Below are positions 1-7,337 of a stretch of DNA of 43,323 nucleotides, in pieces. Under the pieces are notes generated by a model. It was not told the origin of the DNA, made no database searches, and worked only from the letters and a program-made list of their open reading frames with translations. Within the stretch, counting starts at the first letter, position 1; each line of letters opens with the position of its first letter. This DNA comes from Acidimicrobiaceae bacterium (GTDB lineage: Bacteria; Actinomycetota; Acidimicrobiia; Acidimicrobiales; RAAP-2), in NCBI GenBank assembly GCA_003160635.1, contig PMLV01000120.1, forward strand, positions 42,892 through 86,214, read 5' to 3'. The position numbers were made by a program, and so were the translations under genes.

Positions 1-2
1 TC

Positions 3-518
3 TACTCGTTCCGCAAACCGACCATCGCCCAGGTCCAAGGTTCGGCCGTCGCCGCCGGACTGATGCTCGCCTGTATGTGTGACCTGATCGTGGCGGCAGA
101 GGACGCCGTGTTCTCGAATCCGGTCTTGCGGATGACGGGAGCGGGTGTCGAGCTCCTCGTCGAACCGTGGGAACTGGGCATTCGAAAGGCGAAGGAATTC
201 TTGTGGACCGGCGAGAAGATCGACGCGCAGGAGGCCTGGCGTCTCGGCCTGGTCAATCGGGTCGTGCCCACGGCCGAACTGGCCGAACGGACTCGTGAAC
301 TGGCCGAACGGGTGGCGCTGATCCCACCGGCGACGGCCCAGGTGACGAAGGACACCATCAACAACACTGCGACGCTCATGGGCAAAGAGGAGTCATGGAA
401 GTACCACTTCATGGCCCACCATTGGATGCACAATACGAAGACTGCGCTCGATGCGCTGGACGCACGCAAGTCGAAGACCTCCATGAAGGAAGTCTTTGCG
501 GAGCACCGTGATGGCTGA
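3..518 (+). CDS. Enoyl-CoA hydratase/isomerase family protein (5' partial)
   Basis: The frame is open from the left edge, so the N-terminal part is missing; 171 residues remain. They match the crotonase fold: an oxyanion-hole segment GSAVAAG (fragment residues 13-19), then CDLIVAAEDAVFSNP, then LGLVNRVVP (about 81-89) before the C-terminal helices. Family members hydrate or isomerise 2-enoyl-CoA in the cytoplasm, typically in beta-oxidation. The usual GGG of the oxyanion loop reads AAG here, which is tolerated in many paralogues, so substrate cannot be assigned. The stop overlaps the next start (ATGGCTGA), indicating translational coupling to the CoA-transferase. Family assignment is firm; exact reaction is open. 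Confidence 0.88.
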   Translation, partial: YSFRKPTIAQVQGSAVAAGLMLACMCDLIVAAEDAVFSNPVLRMTGAGVELLVEPWELGIRKAKEFLWTGEKIDAQEAWRLGLVNRVVPTAELAERTRELAERVALIPPATAQVTKDTINNTATLMGKEESWKYHFMAHHWMHNTKTALDALDARKSKTSMKEVFAEHRDG

Positions 519-1779
519 GGAGCCGTTGCCGTTGGCGGGACTCCGGGTCATCGATGTGGGCACCCGGATCGGTGCTCCATTCTGCGCCGGCCTCCTCGGT
601 GAGATGGGGGCCGAGATCATCAAGGTGGAGGACCCTCGCGGTGGCGATTTCATGCGCACCATCGGGCCGTTCGTCGCCGGCGCCCTGTCGTCGGACGAAG
701 GCGACATCGCCACCGCGTCCGACGACGGTGAGGGCGAGCCGGGCGGCTATTCGCTGTGGTGGGCGGTTGAGGGTCGAGGTCGCAAAGGTGTCACGCTCAA
801 TCTCCGCCGCCCCGAGGGACAGGCCCTCTTCCGCCGGCTGGCCTCGCATGCCGACGTCGTCTGTGAGAATTTCCGGCCGGGCACCATGGAAGCCTGGAAC
901 ATCGGGCCCGACGAGTGCGACCCCCGCCTCGTCTGGGCGCGTATCAGCGTGTTCGGGCAGGACGGCCCGAACGCGCGACGGCCCGGACTGGACCGAATGG
1001 GGATCGCGTACGGAGGACTCCTCAACCTGACGGGCTATCCCGACCGGCCTCCGGTCCGACCCGGGGTCACGACATCGGACTACCTCACAGGCGTCTTCGC
1101 CGCTGAAGCCGTGACCGCGTTGCTCTACCGCAGGGATCGTGCAAACGGGGGCACGGGGCGTGGCGGGGTGGTCGACGCTCCCCTCTATGGCTCCATCCTG
1201 CGCATCCTCGAGTGGACCATCGCCGCCCAGGATCGCATCGGCCTTACCCGCCAACGCGAGGGGAACCGCCTGCCCAATTCGGCGCCGCTGGACAACTACC
1301 TGACCGCGGACGGACGCTACGTCTGCGTCGTGGCCGGCTCCGATGCCAATTTCTCAAGACTTTGTTCCGCCATGCAGCGCCCCGATCTGCTCGATGACCC
1401 ACGCTGGTCCACGCTGGCCAAGCGGGCAGCCGGATCCGACGAGATCAACGAGGTGGTCGCCCGATGGGCCGGGGCGCTCTCGGCGGAAGAAGTCGAGCAG
1501 CGGTGCATAGAGCACGGCGTCCCGGTGGCCACCATCTACGACGCCGCCGACATCCTGGCAGACCCGCACATGGCGGCCCGGGGCGATCTGGTCACCGTGG
1601 ACGACCCGATCGCGGGGCCGCACCTGCAGCAGGCACCCTACCCACGGTTCGACGGACGACCACCGGTGACACCGGCGCCCGCCCCCACGCTCGGCCAGCA
1701 CAATCAAGAGGTGTGGGGCGACCTCGTGGGCGTGACCAGCGAAGAGCTGGCGGCGTTCAAGGAGAGCGGCACCATCTGA
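511..1779 (+). CDS. CaiB/BaiF family CoA-transferase (family III)
   Basis: A 422-residue protein of normal family III CoA-transferase length. It opens with PLAGLRVIDVGTRIGAPF and EMGAEIIKVEDPRGGD, the N-terminal nucleotide-fold signature of CaiB/BaiF proteins. It also has CENFRPGTME (118-127) and an SDYLTG segment in which D190 is the likely acyl-anhydride-forming aspartate. Such enzymes move CoA between carboxylic acids. The ATG at 511 is chosen because GGAG lies about seven bases upstream; a GTG at 508 and a TTG at 496 are also in frame. The start overlaps the hydratase stop by eight bases, so the two are one operon. A stable hairpin about 20 bases past the stop probably ends this unit. Donor and acceptor acids are unknown. 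Confidence 0.9.
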   Translation: MAEEPLPLAGLRVIDVGTRIGAPFCAGLLGEMGAEIIKVEDPRGGDFMRTIGPFVAGALSSDEGDIATASDDGEGEPGGYSLWWAVEGRGRKGVTLNLRRPEGQALFRRLASHADVVCENFRPGTMEAWNIGPDECDPRLVWARISVFGQDGPNARRPGLDRMGIAYGGLLNLTGYPDRPPVRPGVTTSDYLTGVFAAEAVTALLYRRDRANGGTGRGGVVDAPLYGSILRILEWTIAAQDRIGLTRQREGNRLPNSAPLDNYLTADGRYVCVVAGSDANFSRLCSAMQRPDLLDDPRWSTLAKRAAGSDEINEVVARWAGALSAEEVEQRCIEHGVPVATIYDAADILADPHMAARGDLVTVDDPIAGPHLQQAPYPRFDGRPPVTPAPAPTLGQHNQEVWGDLVGVTSEELAAFKESGTI

Positions 1780-1798
1780 GACCGAACGGGCCCCCCGT

Positions 1799-1823
1799 GT
1801 GCTGTGCCCCGGGGTCACAGCAC
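1799..1823 (+). terminator. Hairpin after the CoA-transferase gene
   Basis: Perfect 8-bp inverted repeat GTGCTGTG/CACAGCAC around a 9-base loop, itself GC-rich. It starts 20 bases after the stop at 1779. No T-run follows, as is common for putative actinobacterial terminators, so termination is inferred from position and stability only. Confidence 0.45.
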
Positions 1824-1873
1824 CGACTCGGTCGCGTTCGCCCTGGTCTTCCGAGGGGTCGTTGCCGCGGCGC

Positions 1874-1879
1874 TAATGT
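1874..1879 (+). promoter_or_regulatory. Possible -10 element for a leaderless thioesterase mRNA
   Basis: TAATGT fits the TANNNT -10 pattern and ends ten bases before the ATG at 1889. No ribosome-binding site is visible between them, which fits a leaderless transcript. I see no good -35 box. The hairpin at 1799-1823 separates this gene from the upstream operon. Confidence 0.35.
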
Positions 1880-1888
1880 CTCGGGGCC

Positions 1889-2704
1889 ATGACCCAACTC
1901 GACGACCCCACGACGGCTGACGCCGTATCGGGGAGGCCGGCGGATCCCGAGTCGGTCCAGATGTTCGTCAATGACATCCCCTTTGGATTCGACCTGTCCG
2001 ACAGTGGGAACGAGATCACCGGCGACGCCACCATCACCGACGCCCTGAGGTTCCCCGGATCGGAGCTGCCCCGGGCCTCGGTGCTGGCCACGATCGCCGA
2101 CTGCATGGCGGGCATACCTGCGTGCCACGCCACCGCGCCACAACTGGCGGTGACCCTCGACATCGTTGTGCGCAATGTCGCCGAACGTTGCGGTGATCGC
2201 CTCGAGATCGCCGGTGAAATCATCAAGCAGGGCCGTTCGACCGTGGCCGGCGAGGTTCGCTTCACCGATGCCCGAACCAAGGCTCTGGTGGCACTGAGCT
2301 ATGTGACGTTCATGGCCTCGCCCCGCCCCCAGGACCTGGCACCCGTGCTGCACCGCGGCATGCGCACCACGGGTTCGATGACGACCCCTCTCCCCGAGTT
2401 CGTCGGGGTGCGCCCGGTGGCCCCCGGAGTGGCCGAGGTCGACCTGGTCCACTTCGTCATGCAGGCTTCGCGCACCCTTCAAGGGGGCGTGTTCGGGCTC
2501 CTGGCCGAGGTGGCGGCCGAGTCGATGACGCAGTCACCGGTGCTGGACCTCGATATCCGCTATCTGAGTGCCGTGCGGGTAGGACCGGGCCGCGCCACCG
2601 CCACCTTGCTCGGTGAGGACCTCGTCCGCGTCGAGGTACGCGACCGGGGCAGCGACGATCGCCTCGCCTCGCTCATCTTCCTCCGCATGGCGCCGGCGGG
2701 GTGA
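1889..2704 (+). CDS. Acyl-CoA thioesterase-like protein, double hotdog
   Basis: 271 residues that look like two hotdog modules in tandem. The first half holds a helix LPRASVLATIADCMAGIPA followed by LAVTLDIVVRNV; the second half repeats the pattern with GGVFGLLAEVAAES followed by LDLDIRYLSAVR. This matches PaaI-like acyl-CoA thioesterases, which hydrolyse acyl-CoA to free acid and CoA. The fold is inferred from the helix-then-strand pattern; catalytic residues are not certain. There is no Shine-Dalgarno before the ATG, and the gene may be leaderless. It sits among acyl-CoA enzymes on the same strand, which supports a role in fatty or aromatic acid turnover. Confidence 0.72.
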   Translation: MTQLDDPTTADAVSGRPADPESVQMFVNDIPFGFDLSDSGNEITGDATITDALRFPGSELPRASVLATIADCMAGIPACHATAPQLAVTLDIVVRNVAERCGDRLEIAGEIIKQGRSTVAGEVRFTDARTKALVALSYVTFMASPRPQDLAPVLHRGMRTTGSMTTPLPEFVGVRPVAPGVAEVDLVHFVMQASRTLQGGVFGLLAEVAAESMTQSPVLDLDIRYLSAVRVGPGRATATLLGEDLVRVEVRDRGSDDRLASLIFLRMAPAG

Positions 2705-2713
2705 CGTGGCGGC

Positions 2714-2739
2714 GGGGTAAGGGACAGGGGTAAGGGACA
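2714..2739 (+). repeat. 13-bp perfect tandem duplication
   Basis: GGGGTAAGGGACA occurs twice head to tail between the thioesterase stop (2704) and the LLM gene start (2770). It lies in the leader of the LLM gene and could be replication slippage or a paired protein-binding site. Confidence 0.8.
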
Positions 2740-2769
2740 ACCACAAGGACCAGGCGGTCGGAGGGGGCA

Positions 2770-3717
2770 ATGATGAGCACGGAGCGTTCGATCGAATTCG
2801 GCATTTACCTGCCGCAGGTTTCATTCAGTTACCCGGACATCATCGACCGGGCCCGAGTGGCCGAGGACCTCGGCTTCGACTCGCTGTGGCTCTATGACCA
2901 CCTCTACAGTCCCGGCCTGCCCGACCTGCCGTCATTCGAAGGATGGACGCTGGCCTCGTACATCTTGGCGCAGACCACCACACTGCGTGTGGGCCACCTC
3001 GTCCTGTGCAACAACTTCCGCCACCCTGTGCTGCTCGGGAAGATGGCCACCACGCTCGACGTTCTCTCCGGGGGTCGCGTCGAGCTCGGGATCGGCAGCG
3101 GTTCGGTCGCCACAGAGCACTACGAGACCGGCCTTCCCTGGGGCTCGTTCCCGGAGCGCTCGGAGCGGCTGGCTGAATCGCTGGAGATCCTGATCCAGAT
3201 GTTCACGGGGCAGCCCACGACGTTTGCGGGGAACCACTACGAGGTAGCCAACGTGCCGAATCTCCCCGCACCCGTTCAGAGCCCGCGCCCACCCATCCAT
3301 GTCGGCGGCATCGGTCCTCGCCGGACGCTGCCCATCGTGGCCCGCTATGCCGACGTCTGGAACGTGCCGACCTACGGCCTCGCCGAGTGGGAGGTGAGCC
3401 AGCGTACGCTCGAGGCGGCGTGCGAGTCGATCGGGCGGGACCCCGCCTCCATCCGCCGCTCGCTCGAGGCTGTCCTCGTGCTGACCCCGGACGAGGCCTC
3501 GCTCGAGGTGGCCCGCGCCAAGGCGGAGCGACGCTATGGCGGCGACGGTTGGGGCATGGACGCCGGCGGCTTCGTAGGCACCCCGCCGATGATCGTCGAG
3601 CGCATCGGTGAAATGGTGGACAAGGGCATCACGACCTTCGTCTTCTTCACCTTCGACCGCGCGGAACCGCGCACCCTCGAGCTGTTTGCCGACCAGGTGA
3701 TGCCGGCCTTCTCCTGA
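2770..3717 (+). CDS. LLM class oxidoreductase, probably F420-dependent
   Basis: A 315-residue luciferase-like monooxygenase-fold protein. Family marks are the N-terminal IEFGIYLPQ strand, RARVAEDLGFDSLWLYDH, the VELGIGSGSVATEHYETGLP loop and the C-terminal VERIGEMVDKGITTFVFF. In actinobacteria such TIM-barrel proteins usually use coenzyme F420, sometimes FMN, to oxidise or reduce alcohols, ketones or xenobiotics. The sequence alone does not tell the two cofactors apart. The ATG at 2770 has a strong GGAGGGGG site upstream. It is on the same strand as the acyl-CoA enzymes but has its own 65-base leader containing a tandem repeat. Confidence 0.87.
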   Translation: MMSTERSIEFGIYLPQVSFSYPDIIDRARVAEDLGFDSLWLYDHLYSPGLPDLPSFEGWTLASYILAQTTTLRVGHLVLCNNFRHPVLLGKMATTLDVLSGGRVELGIGSGSVATEHYETGLPWGSFPERSERLAESLEILIQMFTGQPTTFAGNHYEVANVPNLPAPVQSPRPPIHVGGIGPRRTLPIVARYADVWNVPTYGLAEWEVSQRTLEAACESIGRDPASIRRSLEAVLVLTPDEASLEVARAKAERRYGGDGWGMDAGGFVGTPPMIVERIGEMVDKGITTFVFFTFDRAEPRTLELFADQVMPAFS

Positions 3718-3742
3718 GACGCGCACGTCAGGCACCCCGTTG

Positions 3743-3772
3743 TTGACGCCCATGCGCCACCGGCCGTAGCTT
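3743..3772 (+). promoter_or_regulatory. Predicted promoter for the NTF2-like gene
   Basis: TTGACG (3743-3748) and TAGCTT (3767-3772) are separated by 18 bases. Both boxes fit the sigma70-like consensus reasonably, with a predicted start of transcription near 3779 and a G-rich ribosome-binding site before the ATG at 3806. Confidence 0.5.
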
Positions 3773-3805
3773 GCGTGCGCACTGCCGAGAAGTGAAGGGG
3801 GGACG

Positions 3806-4285
3806 ATGGAACTCTGGGAGCTGATCGCCCGCGAGAGCATCCGCGACCTGGTCGCCCGCTACAACGCCAATGGTGACTCGGGCCGGTTCGAGCAGATGCT
3901 GCAGGTCTTTGCCGATGACGCATCGATGGAACTCGTCGCGGTGGATGGCACCGTCAGGCGTTACGACGGCATCGCCCAGGTGGCGACCATCTTCACCGAG
4001 ACCAAGGCCAATTGGGATGCCGGCGCACGCGCCAGTGACGCCACCGAAACGGCCGGGACCACAACGCCGCGCCACCACATACGCCACTGCACCGCAACCC
4101 ACCAGATCGACCTGGTGGATGAGACCCATGCGACCGGCCGCTGTTACTTCTTCGTGATCATGGCGCACGGCCTCGACCACTGGGGTCGTTACGTGGACGA
4201 GTACGGCGTGCGCGACGGTCGCTGGGTCATCACGCTGCGCCGCGCCCTCTCAGACGGTCGGATGGATCGAAGCGCGACCCCCTGA
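3806..4285 (+). CDS. NTF2-like (SnoaL-type) small protein
   Basis: 159 residues beginning WELIARESIRDLVARYNANGDSG, the usual first helix of SnoaL-like/NTF2-fold proteins. It continues with a conserved FADDASME turn and ends with strands GRWVITLRRAL. The fold forms an open cone that binds hydrophobic ligands; members include isomerases, dehydratases and ring-hydroxylase small subunits, so a specific reaction cannot be assigned. The GGGGGG just upstream fixes the ATG start, and a good promoter lies in the preceding gap. The stop codon is embedded in a 13-bp triple repeat. A second NTF2-like protein is encoded at 14767. Confidence 0.75.
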   Translation: MELWELIARESIRDLVARYNANGDSGRFEQMLQVFADDASMELVAVDGTVRRYDGIAQVATIFTETKANWDAGARASDATETAGTTTPRHHIRHCTATHQIDLVDETHATGRCYFFVIMAHGLDHWGRYVDEYGVRDGRWVITLRRALSDGRMDRSATP

Positions 4286-4318
4286 CCCGTTGCCCTGGCG
4301 CGTTGCCCTGACCCGTTC
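4280..4318 (+). repeat. 13-bp tandem repeat, three copies
   Basis: Units CCCTGACCCGTTG, CCCTGGCGCGTTG and CCCTGACCCGTTC follow one another without gaps. The first unit contains the TGA stop of the NTF2-like gene. The array fills most of the space between two convergent genes. Confidence 0.8.
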
Positions 4319-4328
4319 CACGGTCAGG
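4307..4328. terminator. Hairpin between convergent genes
   Basis: CCTGACC and GGTCAGG form a 7-bp stem with an 8-base loop. The right arm overlaps the stop codon of the minus-strand SDR gene. The position between convergent genes suggests a bidirectional terminator; neither side has a T-run. Confidence 0.4.
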
Positions 4329-5094
4329 CGGTGAGGCCACCGTCCATGGAGACCACGCTGCCCACCATGAAGCGCGCCTCGTCCGACGCGATGTAGGCCA
4401 CGAGTGACGCGATCTCGTCCGGGTGCGCATGGGGCACGCGTGAGCCCCGGGGCATCCGGGTCGGATCGGCCCCGGGAGGGAAGACGAAGTTCTCCAGGAG
4501 TGGGGTCGTGATGCCCCCGGGCGCGACGGCATTAATGCGCACGCCTCTCCCCGAGTATTCCGAGGCCAAAGAGCGCGTGAGCAAGATGACGCCCCCCTTG
4601 GACGCGGCGTAGGCCGCGGCGTAGGGGATCCCCTGCAATCCGCTGTTCGACGCGATATTGACGATGGTCCCACCCCCGTCCAGTAGGTAGGGCAGGACGG
4701 CCTGGCACATCAGAAAGGTGCCCGTGAGATTGACCGCAATGGTCCGGTTCCACGTCTCTATCGCCACCTCCTCGCTCAGGTCGAACTGCCCCACTCCTGC
4801 GCAGTTGACCAGAACCTGTGGCCGGCCCACTTCCGTCGCGACGTCGGCCACGACGCGGCGCACCGAAGCCGGATCGCTGACATCAACCTCACGCGAGTGG
4901 GCGAGGCCCCCGGCCTCGGTGATCCGCGCCACGGTCTTCTCGGCCGCCTCTGGGCGTATGTCGAGAACGGCCACGTGTGCTCCCTCGCTCCCGAGGCGGA
5001 CAGCCGTCGCCTCTCCGAGACCCGATCCTCCCCCCGTGACGATCGCCACTTTGTCGACGAATCGAGGCCCGGCCCCATCCGTGGCTGAGCTCAC
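4324..5094 (-). CDS. SDR family NAD(P)-dependent oxidoreductase
   Basis: 256-residue classical short-chain dehydrogenase. It shows the Rossmann TGGGSGLG motif (20-27), an NCAG motif (97-100), and a catalytic S149, Y162 and K166 in the order expected for YxxxK. Aspartate in VLDIRPEA after the second strand suggests a preference for NAD(H), because an acidic residue there repels the NADP phosphate. The start is GTG, forming a GTGA overlap with the alcohol dehydrogenase stop, so the two are translated together. A likely scheme is oxidation of a secondary alcohol or 3-hydroxyacyl intermediate in the same pathway, which is inferred from context only. Confidence 0.9.
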   Translation of the reverse strand: MSSATDGAGPRFVDKVAIVTGGGSGLGEATAVRLGSEGAHVAVLDIRPEAAEKTVARITEAGGLAHSREVDVSDPASVRRVVADVATEVGRPQVLVNCAGVGQFDLSEEVAIETWNRTIAVNLTGTFLMCQAVLPYLLDGGGTIVNIASNSGLQGIPYAAAYAASKGGVILLTRSLASEYSGRGVRINAVAPGGITTPLLENFVFPPGADPTRMPRGSRVPHAHPDEIASLVAYIASDEARFMVGSVVSMDGGLTA

Positions 5095-6236
5095 GCTGCG
5101 CCGGCCTGGGACGTGGAGGCGAGCGCTTCATCGAGCACCAGGACGCCCCGGATGTTGACCCCTTCCCGCATGTCCTGATAGCCCTGGTTCACCCCTTCGA
5201 GTGGGTAGGTCCGGGTGACGAGCGCCTCGAGGTCGAACTGTCCTCGGCGATCGAGCTCCAAGAGGCGCGGGATGTCCACCCGGGGGTTGGCCGATCCGAA
5301 CAGCGACCCCACGATCTGCTTCTCCCAACCGGTCACCATGGACATGCTCATCGTGACCTGGGTCTCGGCGTAGGGGTGGATGTTGGTGACCACCACCCGT
5401 CCCAACTTCGCCGTGAGGTCCAGGGCTTGGTTGAAGATGTCGCCGCGACCGACACCCATCGCCATGATGACCTTGTTGGCCATGAGACCCCGGGTGAGTT
5501 CACGCAGCGGCTCGAGCGCCTCGGTCATCGAAGCGAACGTGACGTGTGCACCGAACTCCTTCGCCTTCTGCCGCTTGAACTCGACGGGATCGATGGCCAC
5601 GATCGTCTCGGCGCCGGCGAGCCGGGCCCCCTGGACCGCCGAGCTCCCGATGCCCCCCAGGCCGACGACCACCACGGTCTCGCCCGGTGCCACCTTGGCT
5701 GCGTACACGGCCGAACCCCAGCCCGTCACCGCTCCGCACCCGACCAGGCAGGCGGTGCGCAGCGAGTACGAGGGATCGATCTTGATACAGCTGGCCTCGT
5801 TCACCACGGTGTGATGGGAGAAGGTTCCGAGCAGGCACATGAGATTCAGGTCGTCGCCCCCGGAGTGGTGGCGCGAAGTCCCGTCGACCTGGCGACCGGT
5901 GCCGATGGCCGCGCCCATGTCGCACAGGTTCTGGTGACCGGTCGAACACGGCCCGCACCGCCCGCAGGCGGGGATGAACCCGCAGACCACGTGATCGCCG
6001 GGCTGGAGGCCGACGACGCCGGGACCTACTTCCTCGACGACACCCGCGCCCTCGTGGCCCCCGATCAACGGGAGCGGCATGGGGGCGTCACCCGTGACGA
6101 CATGGTCGTCCGAATGGCAGAGGCCCGAGGCCGCGAAACGGATCAACACCTCTCCCATCCGGGGCGGATCGAGATCGATCTCCTCGACACTCCATTCGCG
6201 ACCGATCCCCCGGCAAATAGCGGCCTTCGTCTTCAT
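5091..6236 (-). CDS. NDMA-dependent (mycofactocin-type) zinc alcohol dehydrogenase
   Basis: 381 residues of the medium-chain dehydrogenase family. Catalytic zinc ligands are C40 and H61 (in GGHEGAG) with C167 in ACLVGCGAV; four structural zinc cysteines are at 91, 94, 97 and 105. The nucleotide motif GLGGIG is at 182-187. The opening MKTKAAICRG and the GxSxxHH-like insert resemble the NDMA-dependent alcohol dehydrogenases linked to the redox cofactor mycofactocin, where NAD stays bound and electrons leave through an external carrier. That link is family knowledge, and no mycofactocin genes are in the window. The start is placed at 6236, preceded by GGGGGG; an ATG at 6248 is possible. It is translationally coupled to the SDR downstream. 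Confidence 0.88.
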   Translation of the reverse strand: MKTKAAICRGIGREWSVEEIDLDPPRMGEVLIRFAASGLCHSDDHVVTGDAPMPLPLIGGHEGAGVVEEVGPGVVGLQPGDHVVCGFIPACGRCGPCSTGHQNLCDMGAAIGTGRQVDGTSRHHSGGDDLNLMCLLGTFSHHTVVNEASCIKIDPSYSLRTACLVGCGAVTGWGSAVYAAKVAPGETVVVVGLGGIGSSAVQGARLAGAETIVAIDPVEFKRQKAKEFGAHVTFASMTEALEPLRELTRGLMANKVIMAMGVGRGDIFNQALDLTAKLGRVVVTNIHPYAETQVTMSMSMVTGWEKQIVGSLFGSANPRVDIPRLLELDRRGQFDLEALVTRTYPLEGVNQGYQDMREGVNIRGVLVLDEALASTSQAGAA

Positions 6237-6379
6237 GTTGCCCCCCATTCTCTCGGCGGCCCACCGGCCGAACGCGGCGCGATTCTACCCATCGAGTCTG
6301 TGCGGGCCTAAGGGCTCAGCGGGCCCCTAATCCGAGGTCTGGAGCGGCCGGTCGACGAGCACGGCACTCCGACGGGCGA

Positions 6380-7246
6380 TCAGCCCTTGGGGATGCTGGA
6401 GGCGAACTCCAGGAGCTGGGGCGCCAGGAGCGGCCAACGTTCGAACAACGCACCTTCACCCCGGGCGGAGGCCGCGCCCCGCTCGATCCACTCGCGATCA
6501 CCCCACGGGGGCTCGACCAGTCGCGCGCCCGGAATGAGGCTCGCCACCTTTTCGCTGGTCACCCTGGGGTGGTGGGGATCGCTCGCCCCACTGCGGAAGA
6601 CGATCGCGGGGAGGTCGATCTTGGCGTAGTCGGCGTCGGGCAGTCCCGGGACCGTCACCGCCGGGTCCGGGCAGTACACCCGCATCCAGCGCTCGAGTAG
6701 GGCGATGAACTCCTGAGGGTCCTGGTCCAGGAAGATCTGCCGGTTCCGGGGATTGCGCTCGAGAACCTCCTTCCACGTCGGCAACTCGATCACCGCCTCC
6801 ATGCCGCCGGTCCAGGCCGCTTTGATGGGCTCTCCGGCATAGGTCAACGCGAGCCCCATGAGCCCGTACGTGCCCCCGCTGATCCACAACAGGCCGAGGC
6901 CTGCGGCCACGTCCGGATGCGCGGCGCCGGTGAGAAGGGAGACGCGTGAACCGCCGGAACCCCCGACAATGATCGTCGGGCCGAGGTCGAGGTGGCGGAT
7001 GAGACCGGCCAGCACATCGGCCTGCATCTGGGATTCCGAGCTGCCGGTGAAGTTCACGTCGGATGCCCCGGTATTAGGCCGGTCCCAGATGAGGACCCGG
7101 TTGCCATGGCCGGCCAGCTCTTCGGCGAGTTGGCGCACACCGGGCGTGTCCTTGCTGAACCGGCCCCCCGGGGTGATCACCCAGGGTCGACCCTCTCCGA
7201 TGAGCTCGTACTCGATCTGCACGCCATCGACGTCGGCCCTGGCCAT
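6380..7246 (-). CDS. Alpha/beta hydrolase
   Basis: 288 residues with an alpha/beta-hydrolase fold. The nucleophile elbow is GGSGGS within IIVGGSGGSRVSL, and an oxyanion-side DRPNTGASD segment follows the VLIWD strand. FRSGASDPHHP supplies the acid-bearing turn. The usual late histidine is not obvious: the expected position reads EPPWGDREW, so the triad may be altered or the histidine displaced. Family members cleave esters, lactones or C-C bonds; the substrate is unknown. The ATG at 7246 is chosen because AAGGAGGG lies upstream and the longer frame runs into the binding-protein gene. A hairpin sits directly before that ribosome-binding site. Confidence 0.82.
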   Translation of the reverse strand: MARADVDGVQIEYELIGEGRPWVITPGGRFSKDTPGVRQLAEELAGHGNRVLIWDRPNTGASDVNFTGSSESQMQADVLAGLIRHLDLGPTIIVGGSGGSRVSLLTGAAHPDVAAGLGLLWISGGTYGLMGLALTYAGEPIKAAWTGGMEAVIELPTWKEVLERNPRNRQIFLDQDPQEFIALLERWMRVYCPDPAVTVPGLPDADYAKIDLPAIVFRSGASDPHHPRVTSEKVASLIPGARLVEPPWGDREWIERGAASARGEGALFERWPLLAPQLLEFASSIPKG

Positions 7247-7263
7247 TGCCCCACCCTCCTTCG

Positions 7264-7281
7264 CGCCACCGTTTGGTGGCG
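7264..7281 (-). promoter_or_regulatory. Leader hairpin before the hydrolase ribosome-binding site
   Basis: On the minus strand CGCCACC and GGTGGCG form a 7-bp stem with an AAAC loop, immediately followed by the AAGGAGGG site of the hydrolase. It could tune translation or protect a processed mRNA end. Confidence 0.45.
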
Positions 7282-7308
7282 TCGTTCGACCCCACGGTAG
7301 GCCCCCGC

Positions 7309-7323
7309 CGGGCGCAACGCCCG
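7309..7323 (-). terminator. Short GC hairpin after the binding-protein gene
   Basis: CGGGCG/CGCCCG stem of 6 bp with a 3-base loop, about 15 bases after the stop of the ABC binding protein on the minus strand. No T-run follows. It may attenuate transcription into the hydrolase gene, which fits the usual excess of binding protein. Confidence 0.35.
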
Positions 7324-7337
7324 CGAAGGGCCGGATC

